From: Oceanobacillus iheyensis HTE831
Lineage (GTDB): Bacteria; Bacillota; Bacilli; Bacillales; Amphibacillaceae
Assembly (NCBI RefSeq): GCF_000011245.1
Contig: NC_004193.1
Span: 2,644,501-2,708,500 of the forward strand
Reading direction: 5' to 3'
DNA length: 64,000 bases
Shown one piece after another: positions 50,376 through 59,730 of the stretch. The notes under the pieces were generated by a model, which was given only the letters and a program-made list of their open reading frames with translations, searched no databases and was not told where the DNA came from. Each line of letters begins with the position of its first letter. The first letter of the stretch is position 1. The translations under genes were made by a program, and so were the position numbers.

Positions 50376-51470
50376 ATGGAAGAACAAACAATTCGCGTAC
50401 AACGAAGTGAAACAAAGAAAGAAAAACCTCAGTCTGATCAGTTGATTTTCGGAAGATCTTTTACGGATCATATGTTTGTCATGGATTACTCTGATCCTTT
50501 GGGATGGCATAATGCGAGTATTGTACCATATCAACCATTGTCGATTGATCCATCTTCAATGATTTTCCATTATGGTCAATCTGTTTTTGAAGGATTAAAG
50601 GCATTTCGTACTGAGAGCGGAGATATTCAATTATTCCGTGCGGAAAAAAACCTTGAGCGTTTAAATCGTTCAAATGACCGTCTATGTATTCCGCAAATCG
50701 ATGAGGAGTTCACACTAAAAGCAATTAAACAGTTAATTTCCATCGAAAAAGATTGGGTACCAAGTGCAGAAGGAACATCCCTTTATATTCGTCCTTTTAT
50801 TATTTCAACAGAGGCTTATATTGGGGTCGCACCATCGATGAATTATAAGTTGATCGTCATTTTATCTCCAGTAGGTGCTTACTACAAAGAAGGAATAAAC
50901 CCAGTCAAAATTGCTGTTGAAGATCACTATGTACGAACGGTGAAAGGTGGTACTGGTGAAGCAAAAACTGGTGGAAACTATGCATCAAGTCTAAAAGCAC
51001 AAGAAATTGTAGCGAAACAAGGATTTGCACAAGTGCTTTGGTTAGATGGTGTCGAGAAAAAGTATATTGAAGAAGTCGGCAGTATGAATGTCTTCTTCAA
51101 AATTAATGGAGAAGTTGTTACTCCTCAATTAAACGGAAGTATTCTTTCAGGAGTAACTCGTAGCTCTGTCATTGAATTATTAAAACATTGGGGTGTACCT
51201 GTATCTGAAAAGCGCATTTCCATTCAGGATTTATACCAAGCTTATTTAGATGGTGAGCTAGAAGAAGCTTTTGGATCCGGTACAGCTGCTGTAATTTCTC
51301 CAATTGGTCAACTTACTTGGGAAGGCAAAGATATGATCGTCAACAATGGGGAAACTGGTGAACTCTCTAAACGCATATACGATACAATTACTGGCATTCA
51401 ATATGGTCATTTAGATGATCCATTCCAATGGATTCAAGGGATTGAAGCAAAGAGTCCCGTAAAACATTGA
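50376..51470 (+). CDS. ilvE: Branched-chain amino acid aminotransferase
   Basis: A 364-residue fold-type IV PLP enzyme that performs the last step of Leu, Ile and Val synthesis. PLP lysine in GEAKTGGNYASSLKAQE; EEVGSMNVFFKINGEVVTPQLNGSILSGVTRSSVIEL is typical of the long bacterial and eukaryotic type. ATG 50376 (MEEQTIRVQ) is 8 nt from AAGGGAGA; the upstream frame lacks a site. Confidence 0.94.
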   Translation: MEEQTIRVQRSETKKEKPQSDQLIFGRSFTDHMFVMDYSDPLGWHNASIVPYQPLSIDPSSMIFHYGQSVFEGLKAFRTESGDIQLFRAEKNLERLNRSNDRLCIPQIDEEFTLKAIKQLISIEKDWVPSAEGTSLYIRPFIISTEAYIGVAPSMNYKLIVILSPVGAYYKEGINPVKIAVEDHYVRTVKGGTGEAKTGGNYASSLKAQEIVAKQGFAQVLWLDGVEKKYIEEVGSMNVFFKINGEVVTPQLNGSILSGVTRSSVIELLKHWGVPVSEKRISIQDLYQAYLDGELEEAFGSGTAAVISPIGQLTWEGKDMIVNNGETGELSKRIYDTITGIQYGHLDDPFQWIQGIEAKSPVKH

Positions 51471-51495
51471 AAAGACCCTGCCAACTAAATATATG

Positions 51496-51534
51496 AAAAA
51501 TCCCCCTTATAATCTATCAAAAGGGGGATTTTTA
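51496..51534. terminator. Bidirectional terminator between ilvE and the sigma54 activator
   Basis: Perfect stem AAAAATCCCCCTT / AAGGGGGATTTTT. Ends ilvE on the plus strand and the ketone-body operon on the minus strand. Confidence 0.88.
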
Positions 51535-52935
51535 TTAGTTAATACTATATTGGTGACACTTATCATATAGACTTGTTTTACCTATCCCTAAAAGTTTAGC
51601 TGCTTCTAGCTTATTGCCTTTCGTGTGCGATAAAGCATTTTGTATTGCTTGCTTTTCTGCATCCGCTATTACTTCTTTCATCTTTTTTAAATAGACTATT
51701 TCATTACCTCTATTTTTTTCTGTTTGTTCGATATTCATTCTTTCTTCTAAAATTATATCACGAATATAGAGTGGCAAATGCTGTAGTAGAATAGTATTCT
51801 CTTTCAACATATTAATCGCTCGTTCTAGTACATTCTCTAGTTCACGAACATTGCCTGGCCAATGATGCATTTCTAATTGTTTGATGACTTCCTTCGAAAT
51901 CATTACATCCGAACGGTAAAATTTATGCTCTAATTTTCTTAGTAATTGATATGCAGTCTGTTTGATATCTTCCTTCCTTTTTCTTAAAGGCGGTATATCA
52001 ATATGAATCACATTCAACCGATAATAGAGATCTTCTCTAAATTCTCCATTCTCTACCATTTTTAATAGGTTACGGTTAGTAGCAACAATTATCCGTACAT
52101 TAATTGAGATATATTTTTGAGCTCCAATTGGCTGTATTTCTCTTTCTTGTAAAACTCTCAGCAGTTTGCTTTGCATCGATAATGGTAATTCACCAATCTC
52201 ATCTAAAAATATAGTTCCGTTATGCGCAATTTCGAAGAGACCTTTCTTTCCACCTTTTTTTGCATCTGTAAATGCCCCTTCTGAATAACCAAATAGTTCC
52301 GATTCAAATAATTCTTCTGGGATAGCTGAACAGTTAATCGGTAAAAATGGATGCTGTTCACGTAAACTGCTGTTATGAATAGCGTTTGCAAATAGTTCCT
52401 TTCCTGTTCCAGACTCACCGGTAATAAGAACAGAGGAATCATTACCAGCAACCGTTTCTGCGAATTCTTTTAAGTGAACGAATTCTTGACTATTTCCTAT
52501 TAGATCCTTAAACGTATATTTACTTCTTAATTCATTGTTCACTTTATCTCTATAATAGCTTAAGTCAGTGACGAGTTGCTGAATCTTATTTTTAAAATCA
52601 CGAAGATTTTCTGGCGTTGGAAACATCACTGTTCCAACTGCACCAACTATCTCATCATCAACTACTATCGGAAATCGATTTGCTATCATTACACTTCCAT
52701 TAATAGGATGAAAATCTTCTAGCTCTATTTTACCTGTCTTCACAATTACGTGCATTCTCGTGTTTTCTATAACATCCTTTACATGATAACCTATACATTG
52801 GTTCACAGGGCGTTCAATAAAATCACAATACGCTTGGTCCATATATACCACTATTCCCTTTGCATCTACTACGACAATACGTTCATTTAATAATGTAATA
52901 ATTTGTTCTATCCACTCTTTAGGGAGTTGCTTCAT
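51535..52935 (-). CDS. Sigma54-dependent activator, PAS-AAA-Fis
   Basis: A 466-residue enhancer-binding protein. PAS sensor at about 8-115, AAA+ domain with Walker A GESGTGKE (173-180) and Walker B TIFLDE (241-246), and a C-terminal Fis-type HTH (NKLEAAKLLGIGKTSLYDKCHQ). The sigma54-contact loop reads GAFTDA (220-225) instead of the usual GAFTGA. Last gene of the scoA operon, whose promoter is of -24/-12 type with three palindromes upstream. It is therefore the likely activator of its own operon. Confidence 0.92.
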   Translation of the reverse strand: MKQLPKEWIEQIITLLNERIVVVDAKGIVVYMDQAYCDFIERPVNQCIGYHVKDVIENTRMHVIVKTGKIELEDFHPINGSVMIANRFPIVVDDEIVGAVGTVMFPTPENLRDFKNKIQQLVTDLSYYRDKVNNELRSKYTFKDLIGNSQEFVHLKEFAETVAGNDSSVLITGESGTGKELFANAIHNSSLREQHPFLPINCSAIPEELFESELFGYSEGAFTDAKKGGKKGLFEIAHNGTIFLDEIGELPLSMQSKLLRVLQEREIQPIGAQKYISINVRIIVATNRNLLKMVENGEFREDLYYRLNVIHIDIPPLRKRKEDIKQTAYQLLRKLEHKFYRSDVMISKEVIKQLEMHHWPGNVRELENVLERAINMLKENTILLQHLPLYIRDIILEERMNIEQTEKNRGNEIVYLKKMKEVIADAEKQAIQNALSHTKGNKLEAAKLLGIGKTSLYDKCHQYSIN

Positions 52936-53008
52936 AACAATTATACCCTCCAGAATTAAATATTTATTACAAGTATATAATTAAATTTAGTAATTTAAAA
53001 AGCTATTC

Positions 53009-54292
53009 TTAATATATCCCCATTGCAGCTAAAGCAATCGCTACTGCTGTTGCTATAATCGGAATAATTACAGCTACTACTGCAATATCTTTATAACTGT
53101 CTTTATGTGTCATACCTGTAATTGTAAGAACAGTTAATACGGCACCATTATGTGGTAAAGCATCTAAACCTCCCGAAGCTAAAGATGCAATACGATGAAA
53201 AGCTTCCGGACTAATTCCCATATTTAAAGCAATTTCATAATATTTAGGACCTAATGCCTCTAAAGCTATTCCCATACCGCCAGAAGCTGAACCGGTAGCA
53301 CCGGCTAACATATTTACAGCTACTGCTTCAGATATTAAAGGATTCCCAGGAATACCTAGTAACATATTCGTTAACTTATCAAATCCAGGAACTGCTTGGA
53401 CGACGGTACCAAACCCAACTGCAGCACTTGTATTAATAATTGCAGTTACTGAACTTACGGCTCCTTCATTAATCGATTTAGAAAATCCTTTAAATTTATG
53501 GATATTCAATAATAGAATAAGTAGATTTCCAGCAAGTAAAGAGATAACTATATCCCATTTTAATAAATTTAGTGTGGCGATTACGGTAATTAATGGCAAT
53601 AAAGATAACCAAATAATTGGCATATCACCATCAACTTCAAATACAGTCTTATCCTTTGGTTCAACAAAAACTTCTCCCCTGGCAGTTAATTGTTTTTGTC
53701 TCCAAATAAGATAATAGTACCCTCCTCCTGCCATAACAATTGCAGCAGCAATTCCCATGATTGGGGCGGCCATTGCATCTGTCTCAAAATAAGGTATAGG
53801 AATTAAGTTTTGTATCTGTGGTGTTCCTGGTAGGGCTGTCATAGTAAAAGTGAATGCGCCTAATGCAATCGTAGCTGGTAATAGTTTTCTGCTTATATTC
53901 GCTTCTCTAAACAAGGAAATTGCTAAAGGATAGATTGCAAAAACTACTACAAATAAACTAATGCCTCCATACGTTAAAACAGCTGCTGCTAATAAAACTC
54001 CTAATATTGCTCGTTTTGTACCAATTAAATTTGCTAATTTAATTGCAATCGACTTCGCCATCCCTGTATCTGCCATTAATTTACCAAATATTGCACTTAG
54101 CATGAACACAGGAAACCACTGTTTAGCAAACCCTACAAAACCGCTCATGTACGTGTCTGTATACGCTTCCAATAAATCCAATCCACCCGTTAGCGCAACG
54201 ATACCTGCAGCAATTGGAGCTACCCAGATAATGGACCACCCCATAAAAGCTAATACCATTAAAACAATTAAACCCAATATAATTCCAAGCAA
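53009..54292 (-). CDS. GntP-family permease (YxjC-like)
   Basis: A 427-residue membrane protein with about twelve helices. Typical GntP segments: WIVAPIAAGIVALTGGLDL-like start, YGGISLFVVVFAIYPLA, and GATGSASGGMGIALEAL ... SGGLDALPHNGAVLT. B. subtilis yxjC sits with scoAB and yxjF in the same way. Here it most likely imports 3-hydroxybutyrate or acetoacetate, by context. TTG start after GGGGG/AAGG. Confidence 0.88.
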   Translation of the reverse strand: MLGIILGLIVLMVLAFMGWSIIWVAPIAAGIVALTGGLDLLEAYTDTYMSGFVGFAKQWFPVFMLSAIFGKLMADTGMAKSIAIKLANLIGTKRAILGVLLAAAVLTYGGISLFVVVFAIYPLAISLFREANISRKLLPATIALGAFTFTMTALPGTPQIQNLIPIPYFETDAMAAPIMGIAAAIVMAGGGYYYLIWRQKQLTARGEVFVEPKDKTVFEVDGDMPIIWLSLLPLITVIATLNLLKWDIVISLLAGNLLILLLNIHKFKGFSKSINEGAVSSVTAIINTSAAVGFGTVVQAVPGFDKLTNMLLGIPGNPLISEAVAVNMLAGATGSASGGMGIALEALGPKYYEIALNMGISPEAFHRIASLASGGLDALPHNGAVLTVLTITGMTHKDSYKDIAVVAVIIPIIATAVAIALAAMGIY

Positions 54293-54314
54293 TTCCTTTT
54301 CCCCCTTGTAATGA

Positions 54315-54346
54315 GCCTAATCACAAACCGTTTTATGTGATTAGGC
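54315..54346 (-). other. Intercistronic hairpin between bdh and permease genes
   Basis: Perfect 11-bp stem GCCTAATCACA / TGTGATTAGGC with a 10-nt loop and no run of T after it on the minus strand. More likely an RNA-stability or partial attenuation element than a full terminator, since the operon seems to continue. Confidence 0.6.
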
Positions 54347-54356
54347 TTTCTTAATT

Positions 54357-55133
54357 TTACTGAACTGTATATCCGCCATCTAAAGCCAATGCCTGTCCTG
54401 TAATTCCTTTAGCCTTATCACTTGCTAAATATAAAGCATAGTCAGCAATTTCTTTTACGTCTAATAATCTTTTTTGTGGTACTAATGGGAACAGTACTTC
54501 TTCTTTCACACGTTCAACCGGAACGTTACGAGTTTTTGCTAAATCTTCGAATTGACCACGAACTAATGGTGTATCTACATATCCAGGACAAATTGCATTC
54601 ACAGTTATTCCAGTATCAGCCACTTCTAAAGCAGCCACTTTTGTTAATCCAATTAGTCCGTGCTTGGCTGAATTATACGCTGCCTTACCAGCAAAACCTA
54701 CAAGACCATTAATAGAAGCCATATTCAGTATTCGACCATGCCCTTGCTCTTTCATTATGGGTAGTACATGTTTTATCGCTACGAATGGTGCTGTTAACAT
54801 AATTTTAATCATAAACTCATACTTTTCAGTTGGAAAATCTTCGATAGGTGAAACATGCTGTAATCCAGCATTATTAATAAGTACATCGAGTGAACCATAT
54901 ATACGAACTGTTTGTTGTATCGATTGTTTTAATTCCTCTTCATTCGTCACATCAACCTTTAATCCAGTACATTCATACCCAAGATCAGAAAGATCTTTTG
55001 TAATCTCATTTAATTTCTGTTCATTTATGTCAGTAAATACAACTTTTGCACCTTGTTTTAAGAATTCCACGCCCATTTGGTAACCAATGCCACTTGCCGC
55101 ACCAGTTATATAAACAACTCTATCTTTTACCAT
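54357..55133 (-). CDS. 3-hydroxybutyrate dehydrogenase
   Basis: A 258-residue short-chain dehydrogenase. NAD site YITGAASGIGYQMG, NNAGLQHVSPIEDF, catalytic Ser (MASINGLVG) and YNSAKHG. LQHVSPIEDFP and the C-terminal GQALALDGGYTVQ are typical of D-3-hydroxybutyrate dehydrogenase (B. subtilis YxjF), oxidising 3-hydroxybutyrate to acetoacetate. It sits in the ketone-body operon after the thiolase gene. Confidence 0.9.
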   Translation of the reverse strand: MVKDRVVYITGAASGIGYQMGVEFLKQGAKVVFTDINEQKLNEITKDLSDLGYECTGLKVDVTNEEELKQSIQQTVRIYGSLDVLINNAGLQHVSPIEDFPTEKYEFMIKIMLTAPFVAIKHVLPIMKEQGHGRILNMASINGLVGFAGKAAYNSAKHGLIGLTKVAALEVADTGITVNAICPGYVDTPLVRGQFEDLAKTRNVPVERVKEEVLFPLVPQKRLLDVKEIADYALYLASDKAKGITGQALALDGGYTVQ

Positions 55134-55166
55134 TATGATTCCTCCGTTAATTTAAAAATTTATAAA

Positions 55167-56354
55167 CTACTTTTCCAATTCTACGATACTAGCAGCGCCC
55201 ATTCCACCACCAATACAAAGCGTTGCTAAACCAAATTGTGTGCTCTGCATTTTCATCGCATGTAGCAACGTAACAAGAATACGTGCTCCACTTGCACCAA
55301 TTGGATGACCTAGAGAAATTGCTCCACCATGAATATTTAAAATGTCAGGATTAATATTCAGTTCTTTTTGAACAGCTAATGCTTGCGATGCAAATGCTTC
55401 ATTAGCTTCGATTAATCCAATTTCTTGAATAGAAATATTCGCTTTTTTCAATGCTTTATTAGTTGCTGGAACTGGACCAATTCCCATGAAATTAGAATCT
55501 ACTCCCGCAGTAGCATTTCCGCGTAATGTAGCCATTGGTTTAATATTTAACGCATTCGCCTTTTCCTTACTCATTAATACGAGTGCAGCTGCACCATCAT
55601 TTATTCCAGATGAATTCCCAGCCGTTACTGTTCCATCCTTTTTAAAAGCAGGGCGTAAATTAGCTAGTTTTTCTACTGTTACCCCACTCCTAGGAAATTC
55701 ATCTTTATTAAAGATGAATTCTTCACTTTTTGATTTTCGAATTTTAACAGGTACAATTTCATCAGAAAAAGCTCCTTGCTCGATAGCTTTTTCTGTTTTT
55801 TGTTGGCTCCATGCTGCAAATTTATCCTGTTCTTTTCGACTTATTTGATATTTATCAGCTATATTTTCTGCAGTGATTCCCATATGAACATCATTAATTG
55901 CACACCAAAGACCATCTTTTATCATACTATCTACTACTTTTCCATCACCCATGCGAAAGCCTTGTCTCCCTTTCTCTAAAAGATAAGGAGCTTGGCTCAT
56001 ATTCTCCATTCCACCTGCTAAAACGATGTCGGCGTCTCCAGTTTGTATAGCTTGTGCAGCGAGATGAACACTTTTTAACCCTGACCCACATAATTTATTA
56101 ATCGTAGTAGCAGGAACATATTCAGGAATACCTGCTTGTATTGCTGCTTGTCTAGCTGTCCCTTGACCAAGCCCAGCTTGTAATACATTACCAAAGATCA
56201 CATCTTCTACTTCTTCTGGTTTAACATTTGCACGGTGAAGTGCTTCTTTCATTACAATACTACCAAGTTTTGTCGCAGGTATATCACTTAAAAGCCCCAT
56301 AAAACTTCCTGTAGCAGTCCGGACAGCACTAACAATCACTACTTCTTTCATCAT
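55167..56354 (-). CDS. Acetyl-CoA acetyltransferase (thiolase)
   Basis: A 395-residue thiolase that cleaves acetoacetyl-CoA to two acetyl-CoA. Nucleophile Cys89 in [19 protein letters not shown], then [31 protein letters not shown] and the second cysteine in [11 protein letters not shown]. Two adjacent ATG codons (56354, 56351) can serve as start. It completes the ketone-body pathway with ScoAB and the dehydrogenase. Confidence 0.93.
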   Translation of the reverse strand: MMKEVVIVSAVRTATGSFMGLLSDIPATKLGSIVMKEALHRANVKPEEVEDVIFGNVLQAGLGQGTARQAAIQAGIPEYVPATTINKLCGSGLKSVHLAAQAIQTGDADIVLAGGMENMSQAPYLLEKGRQGFRMGDGKVVDSMIKDGLWCAINDVHMGITAENIADKYQISRKEQDKFAAWSQQKTEKAIEQGAFSDEIVPVKIRKSKSEEFIFNKDEFPRSGVTVEKLANLRPAFKKDGTVTAGNSSGINDGAAALVLMSKEKANALNIKPMATLRGNATAGVDSNFMGIGPVPATNKALKKANISIQEIGLIEANEAFASQALAVQKELNINPDILNIHGGAISLGHPIGASGARILVTLLHAMKMQSTQFGLATLCIGGGMGAASIVELEK

Positions 56355-56367
56355 CCAACTCTCCTAT

Positions 56368-57030
56368 CTAATTTATCTTTGTTTTAATATCCTCGTGAAT
56401 ATTAAAATCAGCTTCTGTTTTATCACGTACTTCATCTACACCAACACCTGGCATCAGTTCTATTAATGTTAATTCCTTATTTTCAATTTTGAATACCGCC
56501 AATTCAGTAACAATCATATCTACCACATTACTACCTGTTAGAGGTAACTTGCATTTCTTTACTATTTTTGGTTCTTCTTTTTTAGATAAATGTTCCATTG
56601 CTATAATTACTTTTTTTGCTCCTGTTACTAAATCCATAGCACCACCCATTCCCGGAACTAACTTACCAGGAATAATCCAATTGGCTAAATTACCTTCTTG
56701 ATCTACTTCTAGACCTCCAAGTACAGTTACATCTACATGTCCACCACGTATAAGTTCGAAGGAGAATGCACTATCAAAAAACGCTCCACCTTGTTTAATA
56801 CCTGCAGGTTGACCACCAGCATTAACTAAATCTGGACTAACATTATCTTCTACACTTGATAACCCTATGAATCCATTCTCTGATTGAAAGGTTACTTGGA
56901 TATTATTAGAAATATAACTAGGAATTAAAGTCGGAAGCCCGATTCCTAAATTAACTAAATCTCCGTTTTGTAATTCTTGTGCCACTCGTTGTGCAATTCG
57001 TTCCTTGGCACTTATCAATGTTTTATTCAT
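56368..57030 (-). CDS. scoB: Succinyl-CoA:3-ketoacid CoA-transferase subunit B
   Basis: A 220-residue CoA-transferase subunit. The catalytic glutamate is in FQSENGFIGLS; LGIGLPTLIPSYI and GGHVDVTVLGGLEVDQEGNLANW are conserved. Moves CoA from succinyl-CoA to acetoacetate together with ScoA. Between scoA and the thiolase gene. Confidence 0.94.
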   Translation of the reverse strand: MNKTLISAKERIAQRVAQELQNGDLVNLGIGLPTLIPSYISNNIQVTFQSENGFIGLSSVEDNVSPDLVNAGGQPAGIKQGGAFFDSAFSFELIRGGHVDVTVLGGLEVDQEGNLANWIIPGKLVPGMGGAMDLVTGAKKVIIAMEHLSKKEEPKIVKKCKLPLTGSNVVDMIVTELAVFKIENKELTLIELMPGVGVDEVRDKTEADFNIHEDIKTKIN

Positions 57031-57048
57031 TATTTTTTCATCCTCTTT

Positions 57049-57696
57049 TTATATTAGAATTTTATCAACTAATACATTTGGTGTTACGATACACTCTGGA
57101 TCAAGTTCCCCTATCTCTACTATATGTTCAGCTTGAACAATCACTAGCTTAGCAGCTAGAGCAATTAATGGATTAAAATTCCTAGCAGATTGTCGATATA
57201 CAAGATTACCGCTTTTGTCAGCTTTATAAGCTTTTATAATGGCTATATCAGCTTTTAAAGGTGTTTCTAGAATGTATTTTTTCCCCTCTATTTGCATTAC
57301 TTGTTTATCTTTTTCCACGACAGTTCCAACTCCAGTAGGTGTCAAGAAACCACCTAGTCCCGCTCCACCAGCACGAATTCTCTCAGCTAACGTACCTTGA
57401 GGAACCAGCTCAACTTCGAGTTCCTTAGATATCATTTTTCTTCCAGTAGCACGATTCGTGCCAATATGTGATGTTACTACTTTTGCAATACGGTTATTAG
57501 CAATCAATGGTCCAACACCATTATTTTCAAATGAGGTATCGTTTGTAATTAACGTTAACTCATTTGCTTCAGACTCTAAAATAGCTTCTACTATTTTTTC
57601 TGGAGTCCCTACTCCCATAAATCCACCCGACATAATTGTCATTTTATCTTGAAATAAACTCTTACTTTCATTAAATGTAATTAGCTTATTTACCAT
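57049..57696 (-). CDS. scoA: Succinyl-CoA:3-ketoacid CoA-transferase subunit A
   Basis: A 215-residue partner of ScoB. The CoA-binding motif [16 protein letters not shown] and [21 protein letters not shown] are typical. The start is ATG 57696 ([11 protein letters not shown]), 5 nt from GGGGGTGG; a GTG at 57705 overlaps that site. First gene of the operon, about 50 bp downstream of a -24/-12 promoter. Confidence 0.94.
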   Translation of the reverse strand: MVNKLITFNESKSLFQDKMTIMSGGFMGVGTPEKIVEAILESEANELTLITNDTSFENNGVGPLIANNRIAKVVTSHIGTNRATGRKMISKELEVELVPQGTLAERIRAGGAGLGGFLTPTGVGTVVEKDKQVMQIEGKKYILETPLKADIAIIKAYKADKSGNLVYRQSARNFNPLIALAAKLVIVQAEHIVEIGELDPECIVTPNVLVDKILI

Positions 57697-57744
57697 CAAA
57701 GCCACCCCCTATGTTATTTTTCTTTGCTGCTGTCAATTCTATAT

Positions 57745-57761
57745 AGCAAAAATCATGCCAA
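57745..57761 (-). promoter_or_regulatory. Sigma54 (-24/-12) promoter of the sco operon
   Basis: Minus strand TTGGCATGATTTTTGCT fits the sigma54 consensus TGGCAC-N5-TTGCW at all but one position, with GG and GC at the right spacing. About 50 bp before scoA. Confidence 0.9.
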
Positions 57762-57848
57762 CTATCTAAATTTTAATATTATGTAGTGTGGAACCTTCGC
57801 TTTAATGGAATCGCTTACAATTAAATGAAATTCTTTTACTCAAACCAT

Positions 57849-57915
57849 TTCCGTTTAACCGGAATAATTCCGATATCGCGGAACTATTCTCTGTGTTTTT
57901 TCCGCATAAACGGAA
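57849..57915. promoter_or_regulatory. Three enhancer palindromes for the sigma54 activator
   Basis: TTCCGTTTAACCGGAA (57849-57864), TTCCGATATCGCGGAA (57868-57883) and TTCCGCATAAACGGAA (57900-57915) share TTCCG-N6-CGGAA. They lie about 90-165 bp upstream of the -24 element, with centres 19 and 32 bp apart. The distance fits an upstream activating sequence. Confidence 0.85.
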
Positions 57916-57925
57916 TCAAAACACA

Positions 57926-58125
57926 GAACAAAAGCGCAAGCGCCCGTTTATCACCGTATGTCCTGGACGGGACCGTATGAGATAAAGGAAACACGATTAG
58001 CGGATGCGAATCGATGTTGACTTATCGTAAGGAGGTCTCCGGAAGGACAATAGGTGATGGGCACTGGAGCTGGACGTGGCTAGTTAACTTAGTTGTTTAT
58101 CGACAGCTCCAAAATTTTATAATTC
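57926..58125. repeat. Composite dispersed repeat, copy B
   Basis: Opens ACAAAAGCGCAAGCGCCCGT and closes with GGCACTGGAGCTGGACGTGG, CTAGTTAACTT and AATTTTATAA, in the order seen at 336-690. About 200 bp, against 355 in copy A. The frame running through it is not a gene. Confidence 0.65.
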
Positions 58126-58136
58126 CTACACCATTA

Positions 58137-58172
58137 AAAAGACATGACTTTATTAACAACTTAGTCATGTCC
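58137..58172 (-). terminator. Terminator of the aldo/keto reductase gene
   Basis: Stem GACATGACT / AGTCATGTC with a 13-nt loop and T-rich tail on the minus strand. Confidence 0.75.
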
Positions 58173-58196
58173 TCTCCATTCACTCTTTTGGTAACG

Positions 58197-59111
58197 TTAA
58201 AGCAATTTATTACCTGCAGTTTGCCATAATTTATACCACTCTTGTCTCGTTAATTCAACATTTGAAGCTTCTACTATATTTGTAAGGCGGCTCGGTGTCA
58301 TCGTACCAATAATTGTTTGTATCTTTGCAGGATGACGTAAAATCCATGCTACTGCAATTGCCGATTTATTTACATTATATTTATCTGCCAACTGTTGTAG
58401 TTCTGTATTTAAAGCTGGATAGTCTTCATTATCAACAAATAGACCTTCAAAGAAACCATGACGAAACGGTGACCACGCCTGTATGGTTATATCGTTCAAC
58501 CGACTATAGTCTAAAATACTACCGTCTCGATCTGATGCTTGTTCATATAGCGTATTTACATAAAGGCCTTGATTCATCATACCTGAATCAGTAACACTCA
58601 ATTGAAGTTGATTGGTCACAATGTCTTGTTTCATGTATTTTTGTAGTAATTCAATTTGCATGGAGTTATGGTTGCTTACTCCAAAATGACGCACTTTTCC
58701 ACTTTTATGTAACTCCGAAAATGCCTCTGCTACTTCTTCCGGCTCCATTAACGCATCCGGTCGGTGTAATAAAAACACATCTAAATAATCTGTTTTCAAA
58801 CGCCGTAAGCTATCCTCTGCAGATGTAATGATGTGCTCTTTTGAGAAGTCATAATATCCATCACGAATTCCTGTCTTCGATTGAATGATGATATCTTCAC
58901 GTCGTACTTCACTGGGAAAAGCATGAGCGAAGATTTCTTCAGATACACCTTTTCCATAAATATCTGCATGATCAAAGAAATTCACACCATTTTCAATTGC
59001 ATTTGAAATAACTTTTTCAGCTTCAGCTTTTGTTCGTTTGTTCATACTCATACAACCTAAAGCAATAGCAGGTACTTCTAATCCGCTTTTACCTAATTCG
59101 ATTTTTTTCAT
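58197..59111 (-). CDS. Aldo/keto reductase (YdhF-like)
   Basis: A 304-residue NADPH-dependent oxidoreductase with a TIM barrel. Catalytic Asp/Tyr in NFFDHADIYGKG, Lys in IIIQSKTGI, His in VFLLHRPDAL; VSNHNSMQIELLQ and the cofactor loop IQTIIGTMTPSRL follow. Substrate unknown. ATG after AGGTGATC. Confidence 0.9.
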   Translation of the reverse strand: MKKIELGKSGLEVPAIALGCMSMNKRTKAEAEKVISNAIENGVNFFDHADIYGKGVSEEIFAHAFPSEVRREDIIIQSKTGIRDGYYDFSKEHIITSAEDSLRRLKTDYLDVFLLHRPDALMEPEEVAEAFSELHKSGKVRHFGVSNHNSMQIELLQKYMKQDIVTNQLQLSVTDSGMMNQGLYVNTLYEQASDRDGSILDYSRLNDITIQAWSPFRHGFFEGLFVDNEDYPALNTELQQLADKYNVNKSAIAVAWILRHPAKIQTIIGTMTPSRLTNIVEASNVELTRQEWYKLWQTAGNKLL

Positions 59112-59256
59112 ATGATCACCTCTAAAACCACTATACCATTTAATAATTAATGGAGCAGTCTAGATGATATAAAATAATTATGCATCGGGATTCGATTCTC
59201 ATGATGTACTTCATTTATTTACTATTTTTTAATGGAATTCTACAGCATTATGCTAG

Positions 59257-59288
59257 AAAAGGACTGCGCTATATAGCACAGTCCTTTC
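59257..59288 (-). terminator. SASP gene terminator
   Basis: Stem AAAGGACTGTGCTATA / TATAGCGCAGTCCTTT with one wobble, T-tail on the minus strand. Confidence 0.8.
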
Positions 59289-59323
59289 AGATCATTGATG
59301 CTCTGGTATTTCAGATTAATGAT

Positions 59324-59533
59324 CTAGTGATGGTCATCGTTACGATTAGCCATGCTATCTTCAGCAATACTTATCATTCTTTTAACCATCTCTCCACCCA
59401 CCGAACCGTTTTCTCGTGCTGTGGTATCAGCACCTAATTGAACGTGCATTTCACTCGCAATTTCTTCTTTCATTTGGTTTAATGCGCGATCTGCTTGCGG
59501 TACTAACAACTTATTTCTACGTCTGCCAGCCAC
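59324..59533 (-). CDS. Alpha/beta-type small acid-soluble spore protein
   Basis: A 69-residue DNA-protecting spore protein. The GPR protease site is KEEIASE (cleavage after Glu), and VQLGADTTARENGSVGGEMVKRMI is the family core. It coats DNA in the forespore and supplies amino acids on germination. GTG start 7 nt after GAGGAG. A forespore sigma-G promoter is expected upstream, but no clear match was found. Confidence 0.95.
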   Translation of the reverse strand: MAGRRRNKLLVPQADRALNQMKEEIASEMHVQLGADTTARENGSVGGEMVKRMISIAEDSMANRNDDHH

Positions 59534-59730
59534 ATGATCACTCCTCGGTGTAATTGAACAGCAGTTTTATATCCACTGTTCATTCATCATTTTTTGTTAA
59601 TTTATTTAATTTTATGCTCGGAAAACACTTCCACTTAATTACTATTTCATTAAAAAATATCGTTCTAATCTCATAACTCCTTTCATACATTACCCATGTG
59701 CGATTTTTTAGTATCGGGAGGAAATAGAGA

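Noticed and set aside
58014..58229. 71-aa plus-strand frame
   Set aside because: Runs through dispersed repeat copy B and the terminator of the aldo/keto reductase gene.
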